Shown piece after piece: positions 26,215-34,745 of a stretch of 64,000 bases of DNA. The stretch covers positions 77,436 through 141,435 of the forward strand of contig NZ_LELK01000001.1 of assembly GCF_001039475.1 (NCBI RefSeq). Direction: 5' to 3'. The stretch comes from Guptibacillus hwajinpoensis. Lineage in GTDB: Bacteria > Bacillota > Bacilli > Bacillales > Guptibacillaceae. The notes under the pieces were generated by a model that did not search any database, was not told where the DNA came from, and saw only the letters and a list, made by a program, of their open reading frames with translations. Made by a program: the position numbers and the translations under genes. Within the stretch, counting starts at the first letter, position 1; every line of letters begins with the position of its first letter.

Positions 26215-26347
26215 ATTTAGGCTCTTTTCGTATACATTGTTGCTGAAAGAGTGGGTCAATTTCCGCTCCAATTAGCTAAGTGTGGTTTTTTAAATTTTTT
26301 CCAAAGCAACAATCTTTTAGAAAAGAGCTTTTATTTAATACTTAAAT

Positions 26348-26408
26348 GAGTGATTACTCACTTTACAAATGTAGGTGATGAAATTAATATTAAAAGTGAG
26401 TACTCACT
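26348..26408 (+). promoter_or_regulatory. Promoter flanked by two TetR-type operators
   Basis: TTTACA (26362-26367) and TAATAT (26385-26390) are 17 bases apart. Just upstream is TGAGT-GATT-ACTCA, and just downstream AGTGAGTACTCACT (26395-26408), a perfect 14-base palindrome. Both share the TGAGT/ACTCA half-site. The TetR-family gene ends this same operon, so autorepression is the likely scheme. Of the gap 26215-26347 I can say only that it is AT-rich. Confidence 0.7.
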
Positions 26409-26431
26409 CATTCATAAGGAGGTAGGTTATC

Positions 26432-27142
26432 ATTTCCCATCCAATTCAATTGAGTATAACAAAACGGTATGGAAAAGCGACTATTCTTGATGGTATTGAA
26501 CTTTCGCTTCAAAGGGGGGAGATTTTTGGGCTTCTTGGACCTTCTGGTTCCGGTAAGACTACATTAGTTAAACTTCTTTGCGGTATTGAAGAAGCAACAG
26601 AAGGAAGTGTTCAAGTTTTTGAGGAACGAATGCCAGATCTGAAATTGATGAAGCGAATTGGTTATATGGCACAATCGGATGCTCTATATGTTGAGTTAAC
26701 AGCTAAAGAAAACTTAGAATTTTTTGCTAGCATTAGTGGGGTTAAACGCGCTGAATGCAAAGAGCGAATTCAAGATGTCATGAAGCTAGTGGACCTTGAA
26801 CAGCATCTCAATAAGAAAGTAGAAGCTTATTCAGGTGGGATGAAAAGAAGACTGTCTCTTGCCATTGCGTTACTGCATAATCCGGATATTCTTCTACTTG
26901 ATGAGCCAACAGTAGGAATCGATCCAGCGCTCCGTCAAAAGATATGGGATACCTTTGAAGAGTTGCGAAAGAAAGGTGTTCTTATTCTTGTTACTACCCA
27001 TGTTATGGATGAAGCTGATCGCTGTACGAGATTAGGGTTGATACGTGAAGGCAAATTAATTGCAGTAGGATCACCAGATCAATTAAAAACAAACACGCAA
27101 ACCACAACTATTGAGCAAGCTTTTCTTACTTACGGGGGGTAA
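26432..27142 (+). CDS. ABC transporter ATP-binding protein, probable ATT start
   Basis: The 236-residue ATPase has Walker A GPSGSGKTT, Q-loop YMAQSD, signature YSGGMKRR, Walker B ILLLDEPTVGID and switch His in TTHVMDE. It pairs with the ABC-2 permease that follows, a drug or lipid exporter type. The start is unusual. AAGGAGGT (26416-26423) is followed, 8 bases on, by ATT at 26432, giving ISHPIQLSITKRYGK, which completes the first beta strand. The first standard codon in frame is TTG 26450, 27 bases from the ribosome binding site, and it would cut that strand. Confidence 0.85.
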   Translation: MSHPIQLSITKRYGKATILDGIELSLQRGEIFGLLGPSGSGKTTLVKLLCGIEEATEGSVQVFEERMPDLKLMKRIGYMAQSDALYVELTAKENLEFFASISGVKRAECKERIQDVMKLVDLEQHLNKKVEAYSGGMKRRLSLAIALLHNPDILLLDEPTVGIDPALRQKIWDTFEELRKKGVLILVTTHVMDEADRCTRLGLIREGKLIAVGSPDQLKTNTQTTTIEQAFLTYGG

Positions 27143-27146
27143 TGAT

Positions 27147-28166
27147 ATGAGAATACTTGCATTAGTTATTCGGATTTTACGGCAGTTTATTCATGATAAG
27201 CGAACGATGGCTCTAATGATTATTGCGCCTATACTTGTGTTAACGATGTTATCACTTGTTTTTAATGGAGAAGAACTTAAGCTTAAAATAGGGGCAGTAA
27301 ATGTGCCGAATGCAATGATTGAAAGAATTGAAGGGAATAATGTAACGGTCACTAAGTTAGAGGCTACGGAGGATGTTAAAAGGGAAATAAAAGAAAACGA
27401 TTATGATGCGATCCTTAACTTCGGTAGATCAGAAAATGAAATTCACCTTGAAGGAAGCGACCCAACCATAAATAAAGCGATTGTTGAGCGAATTAGGTCA
27501 AGTATGGGTTCAGAACAAACGGAAGCCAATATGGCTATTCAGTATGTATATGGTTCTAGTGAGATGACTACCTTTGATCATTTTGGTCCTGTTCTAGTAG
27601 GGTTTTTTATCTTCTTCTTTGTTTTCCTAATTGCAGGAGTATCATTCTTAAGAGAACGCACCCAAGGTACTCTTCTCCGTCTTCTTGCAAGCCCGATTAA
27701 ACGATGGGAGCTTGTATTAGGATACGTGATTGGTTTTGGCTTATTTACGATGATTCAATCCGCTATTATAGCTCTTTATAGTATTTATGTCATCGACTTG
27801 AAGATGGAGGGTTCTTTCTTTTATGTCCTTATAATAACGCTAATGCTAGCCCTTAGTGCATTAACGCTAGGTATTTTGCTATCTTCATTTGCAAAGAATG
27901 AATTACAGATGATTCAATTCATTCCATTGGTAGTTGTTCCGCAGCTGTTTTTCTCAGGGTTGTTTAATCTTGATACAATATCAGATTACTTGAGTTGGAT
28001 CGGACCGTTAACTCCTCTCTATTATGGAGCCGAAGCTCTTCGGGATGTTATGATTAAAGGACAAGGAATATCAGACATATGGGTCGATGTGGTTGTTTTA
28101 ATTGGCTTCTCCCTGCTATTTATTATCTTGAATATTATTGCACTTAAAAAACATCGACGCATATAG
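27147..28166 (+). CDS. ABC-2 type transporter permease
   Basis: ATG 27147 follows GGGGGGT, giving 340 residues. One membrane helix near 19-37 is followed by an extracellular domain of about 110 residues. Five more helices follow at about 158-175, 205-222, 230-255, 270-290 and 312-332. The segment SFLRERTQGTLLRLLASPIKRWELVLGY is the typical ABC-2 coupling region. With the upstream ATPase it makes a half-type exporter acting as a dimer. The substrate is unknown. The TetR gene downstream suggests an efflux or membrane-stress role. Confidence 0.85.
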   Translation: MRILALVIRILRQFIHDKRTMALMIIAPILVLTMLSLVFNGEELKLKIGAVNVPNAMIERIEGNNVTVTKLEATEDVKREIKENDYDAILNFGRSENEIHLEGSDPTINKAIVERIRSSMGSEQTEANMAIQYVYGSSEMTTFDHFGPVLVGFFIFFFVFLIAGVSFLRERTQGTLLRLLASPIKRWELVLGYVIGFGLFTMIQSAIIALYSIYVIDLKMEGSFFYVLIITLMLALSALTLGILLSSFAKNELQMIQFIPLVVVPQLFFSGLFNLDTISDYLSWIGPLTPLYYGAEALRDVMIKGQGISDIWVDVVVLIGFSLLFIILNIIALKKHRRI

Positions 28167-28181
28167 TCCCAGGAGGAAAAG

Positions 28182-28835
28182 ATGAAAATGAATAACAGTA
28201 AAGTCGATTCGCTTCTAACTGGGGGAGAATCCGGAGAGTTGACTGATAAGCAGAAAAGAATCGTTGAAGCAGCGATTGAGATGTTCTCTGAAAAAGGCTT
28301 CGCAGCTTCTTCAACAAGTGAAATTGCAAAACGTGCTGGTGTTGCGGAAGGGACTATTTTTAGACATTACAAAACGAAAAAAGAGTTACTATTAGCAATT
28401 GTAACACCTGTTATGGGGAATCTTGTTGCACCTTTTATTGTAAAAGACCTTGAGAAGGTATTAGAAAAAGATTATGAGTTCTACGAAGAGTTTCTTGAAG
28501 CCATGGTCCGTAACAGGCAGGCATTTATACAGAAGCATTTGTCAATCGTAAGAATCTTAGTTCAAGAGATTCCCTTTCATGAAGAACTTCGAGGGCAATT
28601 TATTGAACATGTCGCAAAAGATCTCTATGCACGATTTGCAAATATCGTGAGTCATTTTCAGGAAAAAGATGAACTAGTTCAAATGCCACCATCTTCAGTA
28701 GTAAGGCTCACGATTTCATCTATTCTCGGTTTTTTCTTGGCTCGTTATATATTCTTGCCGGAGCATGAGTGGAATGAAGAAGAAGAAATAGAAATGACAA
28801 TTCAATTTATTATGAATGGAGTAAAAGCAAGATGA
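28182..28835 (+). CDS. TetR/AcrR family transcriptional regulator
   Basis: The 217-residue protein has an N-terminal helix-turn-helix at about 26-70: KRIVEAAIEMFSEKGF, then STSEIAKRAGVAEGTIFRHY. The remaining helical domain would bind an inducer. It starts at ATG 28182 after CCAGGAGG and follows the permease by 15 bases. As the last gene of its operon it probably binds the TGAGT/ACTCA palindromes at the promoter. The ligand cannot be inferred. Confidence 0.9.
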   Translation: MKMNNSKVDSLLTGGESGELTDKQKRIVEAAIEMFSEKGFAASSTSEIAKRAGVAEGTIFRHYKTKKELLLAIVTPVMGNLVAPFIVKDLEKVLEKDYEFYEEFLEAMVRNRQAFIQKHLSIVRILVQEIPFHEELRGQFIEHVAKDLYARFANIVSHFQEKDELVQMPPSSVVRLTISSILGFFLARYIFLPEHEWNEEEEIEMTIQFIMNGVKAR

Positions 28836-28866
28836 ACACCTGGCCAAACAAGCCAGGTGTTTTTTT
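28836..28866 (+). terminator. Terminator of the ABC transporter operon
   Basis: ACACCTGGC and GCCAGGTGT pair perfectly around a 7-base loop and are followed by six T. Confidence 0.92.
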
Positions 28867-28935
28867 ATGGGAAAGGTTCATTCTTAAATGAGCTCTTAGT
28901 TCATAAGTTGTACAAACAGGCAGGGGAGGCTTAGG

Positions 28936-29196
28936 ATGCTTCATACAGTTCTAGTTATGGGAGTTCTTCGACTTATTTCAGGCGTCATTGAACTTACAGC
29001 TGCCATTCTTATCCTTCTTATGAATGACATTAAAAGCGCGATGATGATCAATGCCATTCTTGCTATAGTAGGACCAATTATCTTACTAGTCACGATGACA
29101 GCAGGGTTAGTCGGTCTTGCAGGTGATTTATCAATTGGAAAAATTCTTCTGATAATGATAGGAGTTGCTTTCATTCTTGTCGGAACGCTCTCATAA
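28936..29196 (+). CDS. yqhV: YqhV, DUF2619 family membrane protein
   Basis: The 86-residue protein is almost entirely hydrophobic, with helices near 5-27, 36-60 and 66-84. MGVLRLISGVIELTAA is a recognisable start. B. subtilis yqhV lies in the same place next to the spoIIIA operon. The ATG follows CAGGGGAGG. The family is DUF2619 and the function is unknown; a sporulation link is suggested only by location. Confidence 0.82.
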   Translation: MLHTVLVMGVLRLISGVIELTAAILILLMNDIKSAMMINAILAIVGPIILLVTMTAGLVGLAGDLSIGKILLIMIGVAFILVGTLS

Positions 29197-29271
29197 ATAA
29201 GTTGAGACATAAACAGAATGGGTCAGGAATACTAGTGTAGGGAGAAACAAGCATAGAAAGGGGGGACATAT

Positions 29272-30207
29272 GTGGAGGAAATCCTTCGTCTCCTGCCAGA
29301 AGGTGTGAAAAGAATTATTCAGGAATTCTCTCGAACGGATAAAGAATCGATGGAAGAAATTCGAATGCGCATTAATCGTCCGCTCGAGATTATGATTGCC
29401 GGTAAACCCGTTTTCCCTCTCTTAAACGGTAGTGAGTACTATGTCTCTAAAAATGATGCGACGCAAATGATTAATAAACTAAGTCAATATTCGTTATATG
29501 CCTTAGAAGAAGAGTTGAAGAAAGGGTTTGTCACAATTCAAGGGGGTCATCGAGTCGGGCTCGCTGGGAAAGTCATTACTACGAATGGACATGTTAAAGC
29601 CATTAGAGACATCGCCTCTTTCAATGTGAGAATTGCCAGGCAAAAGCTTGGCATAGCAACACCCCTTATCTCATATCTTTATGCAGGAGGGTGGATGAAC
29701 ACGATCATTCTTGGTCCACCACAATCAGGTAAAACAACTATGCTACGTGATTTAACTCGTATTATGGGCGAAGGAGATGAGATGAGAAGAATTCAGTCAT
29801 CAAAAATAGGAGTTGTAGATGAACGATCTGAAATTGCAGGGTGTGTGCAGGGAATTCCACAACATCGGCTTGGTCATCGTGTAGACGTTCTAGATTCCTG
29901 TCCTAAAGCGGAAGGAATGATGATGATGATTCGCTCTATGAGTCCAGATATTATCATAGTTGATGAAATAGGACGCCGTGAGGATAGTGAAGCAATTATT
30001 GAAGCGATTAATGCAGGTATTCAACTCGTTGTCACTATACATGGTCATACATTAGAAGACTTGTATCGCAGACCAAGCATTCAAGAATTAATACGTTCTG
30101 GTGTTTTTGAACGAATTGTTGAGCTATCTCGTTCTGACGGACCTGGTACCATTAAAGCGATTAAAGATAAAACAGGGAAAGAAGTCAGAAGTAAAAAGGT
30201 GATGTAG
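29272..30207 (+). CDS. spoIIIAA: SpoIIIAA, stage III sporulation ATPase
   Basis: The 311-residue protein resembles secretion ATPases. Walker A is LGPPQSGKTTMLRD near 147-158, followed by GVVDERSEIAGC and Walker B DIIIVDEIGRREDSE. It works in the mother cell with SpoIIIAB-AH and SpoIIQ as a channel between mother cell and forespore, needed for late sigma-G activity. It starts at GTG 29272 after AAAGGGGGG. A sigma-E promoter is expected upstream (ATAAAC and GAATACTAG are near 29210-29235), but the match is weak. Confidence 0.95.
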   Translation: MEEILRLLPEGVKRIIQEFSRTDKESMEEIRMRINRPLEIMIAGKPVFPLLNGSEYYVSKNDATQMINKLSQYSLYALEEELKKGFVTIQGGHRVGLAGKVITTNGHVKAIRDIASFNVRIARQKLGIATPLISYLYAGGWMNTIILGPPQSGKTTMLRDLTRIMGEGDEMRRIQSSKIGVVDERSEIAGCVQGIPQHRLGHRVDVLDSCPKAEGMMMMIRSMSPDIIIVDEIGRREDSEAIIEAINAGIQLVVTIHGHTLEDLYRRPSIQELIRSGVFERIVELSRSDGPGTIKAIKDKTGKEVRSKKVM

Positions 30208-30208
30208 C

Positions 30209-30721
30209 ATGAAGCTACTTGGAGCAATTCTCATCATATTAGCTAGCACCTGGGCAGGGATCGAATGGTCTAGAACTGTAAGTGAGCGCTCGCGACAGCT
30301 CAGACAATTAAAAGCGGCACTTCAGTCGTTAGAAGCTGAAATCGTTTATGGAATGACGCCTCTCAGTATGGCGTGTGGTCATATATGCAGACAGGTTGGA
30401 CATCCTGTGTCGTGGTTTTTTGATTCCTTTAGGAAAAAGCTTGATGCAGGACATTCAACTGCTTATGAAGCCTGGATTGAAAGTATGGATGAGGTTTGGA
30501 AATATACTGCTTTCAAACAAGAAGAGAAAGAAATCATGAAGCAGCTTGGTGCAACAATTGGACAGCAAGATCGTGAGCACGAGCAGAAACAGCTTAAGCT
30601 TGCATTGATTCATCTTGAACGTGAAGAGCATGAAGCAAGAAATAATCAAACAAAGTATGAACGAATGTTTAAGAGTCTTGGGGTTCTCGGAGGCATTCTA
30701 CTTGTCATACTTTTGATTTAG
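30209..30721 (+). CDS. spoIIIAB: SpoIIIAB, stage III sporulation protein
   Basis: The 170-residue protein has N- and C-terminal membrane helices (about 2-18 and 152-169) flanking a helical domain with RQLRQLKAALQSLEAEIVYG. This layout resembles GspF-type platform proteins, and SpoIIIAB is proposed to act with SpoIIIAA in the SpoIIIA-SpoIIQ channel. It begins one base after the spoIIIAA stop, with its ribosome binding site inside the previous gene. Confidence 0.93.
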   Translation: MKLLGAILIILASTWAGIEWSRTVSERSRQLRQLKAALQSLEAEIVYGMTPLSMACGHICRQVGHPVSWFFDSFRKKLDAGHSTAYEAWIESMDEVWKYTAFKQEEKEIMKQLGATIGQQDREHEQKQLKLALIHLEREEHEARNNQTKYERMFKSLGVLGGILLVILLI

Positions 30722-30740
30722 CCACTGGGAGGAAATGCGG

Positions 30741-30947
30741 ATGAATCATGATGTAAATACAATTTTTCAAATTGCTGGTATTGGAATTATTGTTGCCATG
30801 CTTCATACAATTCTCAAACAAATGGGGAAGGAAGAATACGCCCACTGGGTAACATTAATTGGATTTATCGTTGTACTTTATATGGTGATTACGATAATTG
30901 ATGACCTTTTTCAGAAAATACGGGGCGTTTTTCTTTTTCAAGGGTAG
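30741..30947 (+). CDS. spoIIIAC: SpoIIIAC, stage III sporulation protein
   Basis: ATG 30741 has GGGAGGAA at good spacing, while ATG 30735 would touch it. The result is 68 residues, exactly the B. subtilis length. Two membrane helices (about 8-25 and 35-54) flank LKQMGKEEYAHW. It is a small integral component of the SpoIIIA complex in the mother-cell engulfing membrane, related in sequence to the first part of SpoIIIAD. Confidence 0.93.
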   Translation: MNHDVNTIFQIAGIGIIVAMLHTILKQMGKEEYAHWVTLIGFIVVLYMVITIIDDLFQKIRGVFLFQG

Positions 30948-30950
30948 GGG

Positions 30951-31349
30951 GTGTCTGCGATTGATATTATTCAAATTGTTGGCCTTGGTTTAATCGCAAC
31001 CTTCCTTGTCATTGTTGTGAAAGAGCAAAAGCCTGTGTTTGCATTTACCATTACTGTGTTCACAGGTGCTTTAATATTTCTCTATTTAATAGGAGAAATT
31101 CAACATATTATTCAAATGCTAGAGAGTTTAGCAGCAAAGGCAAACGTGGACCTTGTTTACGTAGAAACAGTTTTGAAGATCATAGGTATTGCATATATAG
31201 CAGAGTTCGGAGCTCAAATTGTAAGAGATGCGGGACAGGGTGCGATTGCTTCCAAAATCGAACTCGCAGGAAAGCTGTTGATTTTAACAATGGCGATTCC
31301 TATTTTGACATTAATCATTGAGACTGTTCTCAAGTTATTGCCAGCATAA
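30951..31349 (+). CDS. spoIIIAD: SpoIIIAD, stage III sporulation protein
   Basis: The 132-residue protein (133 in B. subtilis) starts at GTG 30951, three bases after spoIIIAC. It has helices near 5-22, 30-52, 75-93 and 105-130 and the conserved VKEQKPVFAFTITV and AEFGAQIVRDAGQGAIASKIE. It is a membrane component of the SpoIIIA-SpoIIQ feeding-tube channel. Confidence 0.93.
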   Translation: MSAIDIIQIVGLGLIATFLVIVVKEQKPVFAFTITVFTGALIFLYLIGEIQHIIQMLESLAAKANVDLVYVETVLKIIGIAYIAEFGAQIVRDAGQGAIASKIELAGKLLILTMAIPILTLIIETVLKLLPA

Positions 31350-31364
31350 GGGAGGGGGAAAGAC

Positions 31365-32555
31365 GTGCACAAACAAAAAATCATGTTGATGCTACTGTTC
31401 CTCTTTTTTTCCCTTTTTAGTTTTGCAAGCTCAGTTTCTGCACAGACAGGTCAAGACAAACCGATGCCTGATCAATTTGTAGACAAGCAGTTAACTTCAC
31501 TTGGTTTACAAGATATACAAGCATATTGGAATGAAGTAATTGAAGAGTACGGTGGCTTTTTACCAGAAAGCCAAAAAGGCTCGTTTATGGAATTTGTTAA
31601 AGGTGAGAAGAAACTATCACTTAAAGCCTATTTATTAGGATTAGTAAAGTTCTTGTTTCATGAACTACTTGTACATGGAAAGCTTCTCGGTAGCCTAATC
31701 TTACTCGCGATCTTTAGTATCCTTTTGCAGAATATGCAAAATGCGTTTGAACACAAAGCGGTTAGTACAGTTGCATATGGAATTACGTACATGGTTCTAA
31801 TCATTCTTGCTTTAAACAGCTTTCATGTTGCCATTCAATATACAGAGAATGCAATAGCAAATATGATGGGATTCCTTCTAGCGTTAATTCCTTTGTTATT
31901 AGCTCTTATGGCTTCTGTTGGTGGTGTTGCGTCAGTTGCCTTTTTTCATCCAATCGTTCTTTTCCTTGTAAATACTGGTGGATTACTAATTCAGAAATTT
32001 GTACTACCTATGCTATTTTTAGCAGCAGTACTAGCCATCGTTAGTACAATAAGTGAACATTATAAAGTGACGCAACTGTCTAATCTCATTCGTAATATAG
32101 CAATTGGAACCCTTGGAGTCTTTTTTGCAATCTTTCTTGGTGTTATATCTGTTCAGGGTGCAACAACTGCTGTGGCCGATGGGATTACAATACGAACAGC
32201 AAAGTTTGTAACTGGAAACTTCATACCTGTCGTAGGAAGAATGTTTACTGATGCTACAGATACGGTTTTAAGTGCTTCTGTACTATTAAAAAATACAGTG
32301 GGACTAGCTGGTGTAGTGATCCTTTTAATGATTTGTGCTTTTCCTGCCTTAAAAGTGCTTTCTCTCGTGTTGATTTACAATATTGCAGCAGCGGTCATCC
32401 AACCCCTAGGTGGAGGACCAATTATTCAATCTTTGAATGTTATTTCAAAAAGCATTTTGTTTATCTTTGCAGCTCTAGCGATCGTATCGCTTATGTTTTT
32501 TCTCGCTGTAACAATCATTATTGCATCAGGAAACATAACGCTAATGGTGAGATAG
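31365..32555 (+). CDS. spoIIIAE: SpoIIIAE, stage III sporulation protein
   Basis: The 396-residue protein starts at GTG 31365 with a cleavable-looking signal (LLFLFFSLFSFASSVSAQ, residues about 8-27) and then has about seven membrane helices from residue 105 on. It is the largest membrane part of the SpoIIIA complex and is predicted to be the channel core. VRNIAIGTLGVFF-type sequence and GGPIIQSLNVISKSILFIFAAL are conserved. A GGGAGGGGG ribosome binding site precedes it. Confidence 0.94.
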   Translation: MHKQKIMLMLLFLFFSLFSFASSVSAQTGQDKPMPDQFVDKQLTSLGLQDIQAYWNEVIEEYGGFLPESQKGSFMEFVKGEKKLSLKAYLLGLVKFLFHELLVHGKLLGSLILLAIFSILLQNMQNAFEHKAVSTVAYGITYMVLIILALNSFHVAIQYTENAIANMMGFLLALIPLLLALMASVGGVASVAFFHPIVLFLVNTGGLLIQKFVLPMLFLAAVLAIVSTISEHYKVTQLSNLIRNIAIGTLGVFFAIFLGVISVQGATTAVADGITIRTAKFVTGNFIPVVGRMFTDATDTVLSASVLLKNTVGLAGVVILLMICAFPALKVLSLVLIYNIAAAVIQPLGGGPIIQSLNVISKSILFIFAALAIVSLMFFLAVTIIIASGNITLMVR

Positions 32556-32566
32556 GAGGAGATTAA

Positions 32567-33181
32567 ATGGGTGTTCTTACAGGTTGGGTAACAAATATTA
32601 TTGTACTCATCCTGCTTGCGACGGTTCTCGAACTTTTACTTCCGAACTCCAGTATGCAGCGATATGTCAAGATGGTTATCGGGTTGATGTTAATGGCAGT
32701 CATCCTTTCGCCTGTTCTTACAATTTTTTCGAAAGATTTCAATACAATGCTAAGATCTGCTACATTAAACGATTTTGATCGAAGTACACAACTAGAAAAT
32801 ACAATTGAATCAAAGAAAAGTGAAATACAAGCATCGAATGCTGCATATATTGAAGAACAAATGGCTGTCCAATTGAAAAGTCAGGTTGAAAAGGAGTTGA
32901 GAGAGCGATTTAATCTTCAAATAAGTAATATTGCGCTTCATCTCACCGAAGAAGAAGGCGAGAAGAATATTGATCAAATTGCAGTGATGGTGGAAGAAGC
33001 GGCTCGTGATCAATCCGTAAGTGAAATTGAAGCTGTATCTGTTTCCTTTCAGATCGAAGAAAATGAACTAGAAGATTTTGATTCTACTGATAGCACTTCT
33101 AAGAAAGTAGCTTATTTTCTAGCAGATGAATGGGCGTTATATCCTAAGCAGGTCGGAGTTCAGGTGAAAGGAGGAGAATAG
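32567..33181 (+). CDS. spoIIIAF: SpoIIIAF, stage III sporulation protein
   Basis: The 204-residue protein has two N-terminal membrane helices (about 5-23 and 33-52) and then an extracytoplasmic domain. That domain has a coiled-coil-like stretch (residues 75-110) and a ring-building-motif-type alpha/beta part near 115-170. B. subtilis SpoIIIAF and AG share this ring fold with EscJ/PrgK secretion proteins. AGGAGGAG lies before the ATG. Confidence 0.92.
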   Translation: MGVLTGWVTNIIVLILLATVLELLLPNSSMQRYVKMVIGLMLMAVILSPVLTIFSKDFNTMLRSATLNDFDRSTQLENTIESKKSEIQASNAAYIEEQMAVQLKSQVEKELRERFNLQISNIALHLTEEEGEKNIDQIAVMVEEAARDQSVSEIEAVSVSFQIEENELEDFDSTDSTSKKVAYFLADEWALYPKQVGVQVKGGE

Positions 33182-33186
33182 GGTAC

Positions 33187-33825
33187 ATGGATGAAAAACC
33201 AACTAGCTGGCTCGATCAACTAAAGCAACCAAAAAAGAAAAAAGGCATGCCCTCTATCTATTTAATTATAGCAGCAGCACTTGGAATCATCTTTATGTTT
33301 GCCGGAAACTTCTTTTCTTCACCTGATTCGGTCCAGGAAGTGTTTTCGGAACAGGCAAGCTCGTCTGATAGTGAACCTGCTTTCGGTCAGAATAAGTCTA
33401 ATCCGTCGACAATGTCAGAATACGAGGATTTATACGAAACGCAATTGAAAGAAGCGCTTGATGAAGTTGCAGGCGTATCTGAAGCAACAGTAATAGTAAA
33501 TTTAGATTCTACTGAAGAAAAAATTGTTGAGAAAAATAGCACTTCTACTGATAAATATACTTATGAATCTCCTAAAGAGGGTGGATCACGAAAAATTGAA
33601 GAGCAATCCAGTGAAGAGCAGGTTGTGGTTGTACAAAGTGATAAAGGACAGGAACCAATCATAGTTAGAACAAAAAAGCCAGTTGTTAGAGGAGTTGTCG
33701 TTGTTGCAGTAGGTGCAGAAAATATGGAAACGAAGAAAATGATAGTAGATGCAGTGACGAGGCTACTTGATGTAAAAAGTCATCGCGTCATGGTCTTACC
33801 GAAGAAACTAAAGGGGGAATCATGA
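33187..33825 (+). CDS. spoIIIAG: SpoIIIAG, stage III sporulation protein
   Basis: The 212-residue protein has one membrane helix near 22-42, a low-complexity Ser/Glu linker, then LKEALDEVAGVSEATVIVNLDSTEEK and the TKKPVVRGVVVVAVGAENMETK strand-helix unit. This is the ring-building motif of SpoIIIAG, which forms the large ring in the intermembrane space of the forespore channel. It lies between AF and AH with only a few bases on each side. Confidence 0.93.
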   Translation: MDEKPTSWLDQLKQPKKKKGMPSIYLIIAAALGIIFMFAGNFFSSPDSVQEVFSEQASSSDSEPAFGQNKSNPSTMSEYEDLYETQLKEALDEVAGVSEATVIVNLDSTEEKIVEKNSTSTDKYTYESPKEGGSRKIEEQSSEEQVVVVQSDKGQEPIIVRTKKPVVRGVVVVAVGAENMETKKMIVDAVTRLLDVKSHRVMVLPKKLKGES

Positions 33826-33826
33826 G

Positions 33827-34381
33827 ATGGTCTTAAAAAAGCAAACGGTTTGGTTACTAACAATGCTAAGTTTAATTATTGTTCTATCGGCCTACTATAT
33901 TATGACACCTGGTACTGATAATGTAGCTTTTGTAGGAGATCAAGAGCAAAGTCAAGATGAAGCAACAAGTAATGAAGCGGAAGAAACAAATGCTGAAGGC
34001 GATGTTGTTTCATCAAGCCTATCAAGCGATGAAGCTTTTGCAGCATTAAGACTTGAAATTCAAGAGCAAAGAGATGCGGCAATTGAAGATTATACGGCCG
34101 TTATCGCAAGTGAAGCTTCTGCTGATCTTAGGAACGAAGCACATGAACAACGTCAGGAACTAATGGCGTTATCTCAGCAAGAATCGGTACTTGAGAATGT
34201 AATAAAGTCTGAAGGTTATAGTGATGCTGTTGTGTATACACTCGAAAACGATAAAGTGAGAGTTATTGTAAAAGCGGATCAACTATCTAATGAAGAAGCT
34301 AACAATATCATGGTACTTGCTCAGGAACAACTTGGAGATGGGCACCAAATTGCAGTGGAATTTCAACCAGTAGCGAAATAA
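33827..34381 (+). CDS. spoIIIAH: SpoIIIAH, stage III sporulation protein
   Basis: The 184-residue protein has an N-terminal membrane anchor (about 6-25), an acidic linker (GDQEQSQDEATSNEAEETN) and a C-terminal ring-building-motif domain with VLENVIKSEGYSDAVVYTLE and VRVIVKADQLSNEEANNIM. SpoIIIAH binds forespore SpoIIQ across the intermembrane space. It is shorter than the B. subtilis protein (218), mainly in the linker. It is the last gene of the operon and ends at a terminator. Confidence 0.93.
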   Translation: MVLKKQTVWLLTMLSLIIVLSAYYIMTPGTDNVAFVGDQEQSQDEATSNEAEETNAEGDVVSSSLSSDEAFAALRLEIQEQRDAAIEDYTAVIASEASADLRNEAHEQRQELMALSQQESVLENVIKSEGYSDAVVYTLENDKVRVIVKADQLSNEEANNIMVLAQEQLGDGHQIAVEFQPVAK

Positions 34382-34409
34382 AGATGGAGAATTTCTCCAT
34401 CTTTTTTTA
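34381..34409 (+). terminator. Terminator of the spoIIIA operon
   Basis: AAGATGGAG and CTCCATCTT form a 9-bp stem around AATTT, then seven T. Confidence 0.92.
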
Positions 34410-34457
34410 TTTATCTCTGATTCTTACCTGTATAATCATACTAAAAGAAGAAACATT

Positions 34458-34491
34458 CGTTTACTTTTATAGAAATGTAAACGCTTTTTTT
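34458..34491 (+). terminator. Second hairpin with T-run upstream of accB
   Basis: CGTTTAC with inner TTT pairs with AAA-T-GTAAACG, followed by GC and seven T. It lies 50 bases after the spoIIIA terminator and about 255 before accB. The right arm TGTAAACGC also resembles half of a CcpA cre site. The rest of 34492-34745 is AT-rich leader containing only promoter-like sequence. Confidence 0.4.
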
Positions 34492-34652
34492 GTTACACTT
34501 ATTGAGAAAACGCTTAATATATGCATTCTACCTTCTAAACTGAAGATATGATATGATGATTAGGCTTAGGACCAGCTTGTATATAATGGTCATAACATAG
34601 GGTTTTGATTCTTTGTGCCTTTTGAAGGAGATACTAATGTCAATTGAAATTA

Positions 34653-34661
34653 TGCTATAAT
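34653..34661 (+). promoter_or_regulatory. Extended -10 promoter of accB
   Basis: TGCTATAAT is a perfect extended -10 (TGnTATAAT) 85 bases before the accB start. No good -35 is seen at 16-18 bases upstream, which extended -10 promoters tolerate. Confidence 0.5.
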
Positions 34662-34745
34662 TGATAGTACTTGGAGCGTGTCTTCTGCACAGAATAAACC
34701 TCCTCACAAATGCAAGCGCAAAAAAAGAGACAGGGAGTGGAAACT

